From Bathymodiolus brooksi (lineage: Eukaryota > Mollusca > Bivalvia > Mytilida > Modiolidae), in contig OY804588.1 in NCBI GenBank assembly GCA_963680875.1, forward strand, positions 61,824,397 through 61,888,396: a DNA stretch of 64,000 nt, given 5' to 3'. Under the pieces are notes generated by a model. That model had not been told where the DNA came from. It ran no database searches and saw only the letters and a program-made list of their open reading frames with translations. Of the stretch, positions 63,341 to 64,000 are shown in pieces. Position 1 is the stretch's first letter. Every line of letters starts with the position of its first letter. A program made the translations under genes and the position numbers.

Positions 63341-64000
63341 TAAGCAAAAAATCATGAGTGAATGGTCCCAAATGTTTCCGCGGTCCTCATATTGAAGATG
63401 ATATTCATTACCTCTTAGAATGACTCCGGCTCGGGATGAAATACTAATATCCGCCGACCCATGTTAAAACCCAAAACACATTCTGGCTGCCATGATTTAT
63501 TTCTTAAATAATCTATCGTTTTGACCTTTGGTCCAGCAATCCACACGATAATAATATTACAAGCTTTATGCAAATGTAATATAGATGGTGTCATAGACGT
63601 TTTTCGACCCCCCCCCCCCTCACAATGGTCACCATCTACAAAGGAAGGGTCATTTAAGTCTAAATTGAATCTTTGATGTCGTAACACATTCGCTATTAAT
63701 TGTAATTTCGTAATTCCCGCGCCGCACTGCCATCTGCTGGATTTTGTCAGTTATGTCCCTTATAATGATATCATTTGTCAGCATAAGGCGTTCATTTTAC
63801 CTCTTGTCAACTGAAAACACGAGTCCATTTTATGTTTACATCATTCCGAAGAAACACGTGTTTTTGTAACACACATTCTGTTTGGCTATAGCTATTTCTA
63901 CCTACATCCAATTAAAACCGCCACCATGTGAGCACGAAAGTCTGGTTAACGCCACCAAGGGTGAAGACAAGGAGAGGGCTAGCGAAGATTGTACAGACTC
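63341..64000. other. Unassigned sequence at the window edge
   Basis: A 90-codon minus-strand frame (63415-63687) has a balanced composition with several Cys and Trp (for example WQPECVLGFNMGRR) but no domain I recognise and no clear splice sites. It may be an exon fragment of a neighbouring gene or chance. Confidence 0.3.

Overview
The window is animal nuclear DNA, almost certainly from a mollusc. It is AT-rich, gene-poor and full of introns and repeats. The evidence is a six-exon LIM-homeobox gene with GT-AG introns up to 19 kb, many tRNA-derived SINE copies ending in a GCGTTAAAC core with (ACTC)n or (AATC)n tails (a style I associate with molluscs), several DNA-transposon MITEs with clear target-site duplications, and four different tandem-repeat arrays. 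I see no bacterial, organellar or viral content.

Left part (1-20050). Two copies of an intronless serine/threonine protein kinase gene lie on the minus strand (469-1665 and 14765-16024), inside a segmental duplication (about 418-2083 and 14714-17705). Both reading frames are intact. Both carry Cys instead of Lys in the HRDLK motif, and they differ by a 72-bp in-frame indel. Copy 2 has a degraded non-LTR retrotransposon, itself carrying a 489-bp MITE, wedged just upstream of its start codon. Between and around the kinases are SINEs, hAT-like and Mutator-like MITEs, a palindromic element, and a 19-bp minisatellite with 57-bp higher-order structure.

Right part (20050-61187). This is dominated by one minus-strand gene of the Lhx2/Lhx9/apterous family. 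I could assemble it completely: six exons with matching phases and a 421-residue protein with two LIM zinc fingers and a homeodomain. Its introns hold an 851-bp, nearly perfect inverted repeat, a 38-bp satellite, a 225-bp triplication, several MITE families and many SINEs. A 55-bp minisatellite lies just beyond its 3' end. A 28-bp satellite lies 1-2.2 kb upstream of its start codon.

The two gene types show no sign of working together. Lhx2/9/apterous is a developmental transcription factor acting in the nucleus with LDB/Chip-type partners. The kinases look like lineage-expanded, TSSK/CAMK-like retrogenes. The most unusual items are the kinase duplication with its atypical catalytic loop, the long palindrome in intron 4, and the nested transposons whose target duplications can be read directly. 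I found no convincing wholly new system; most of the window is repeat-driven architecture.
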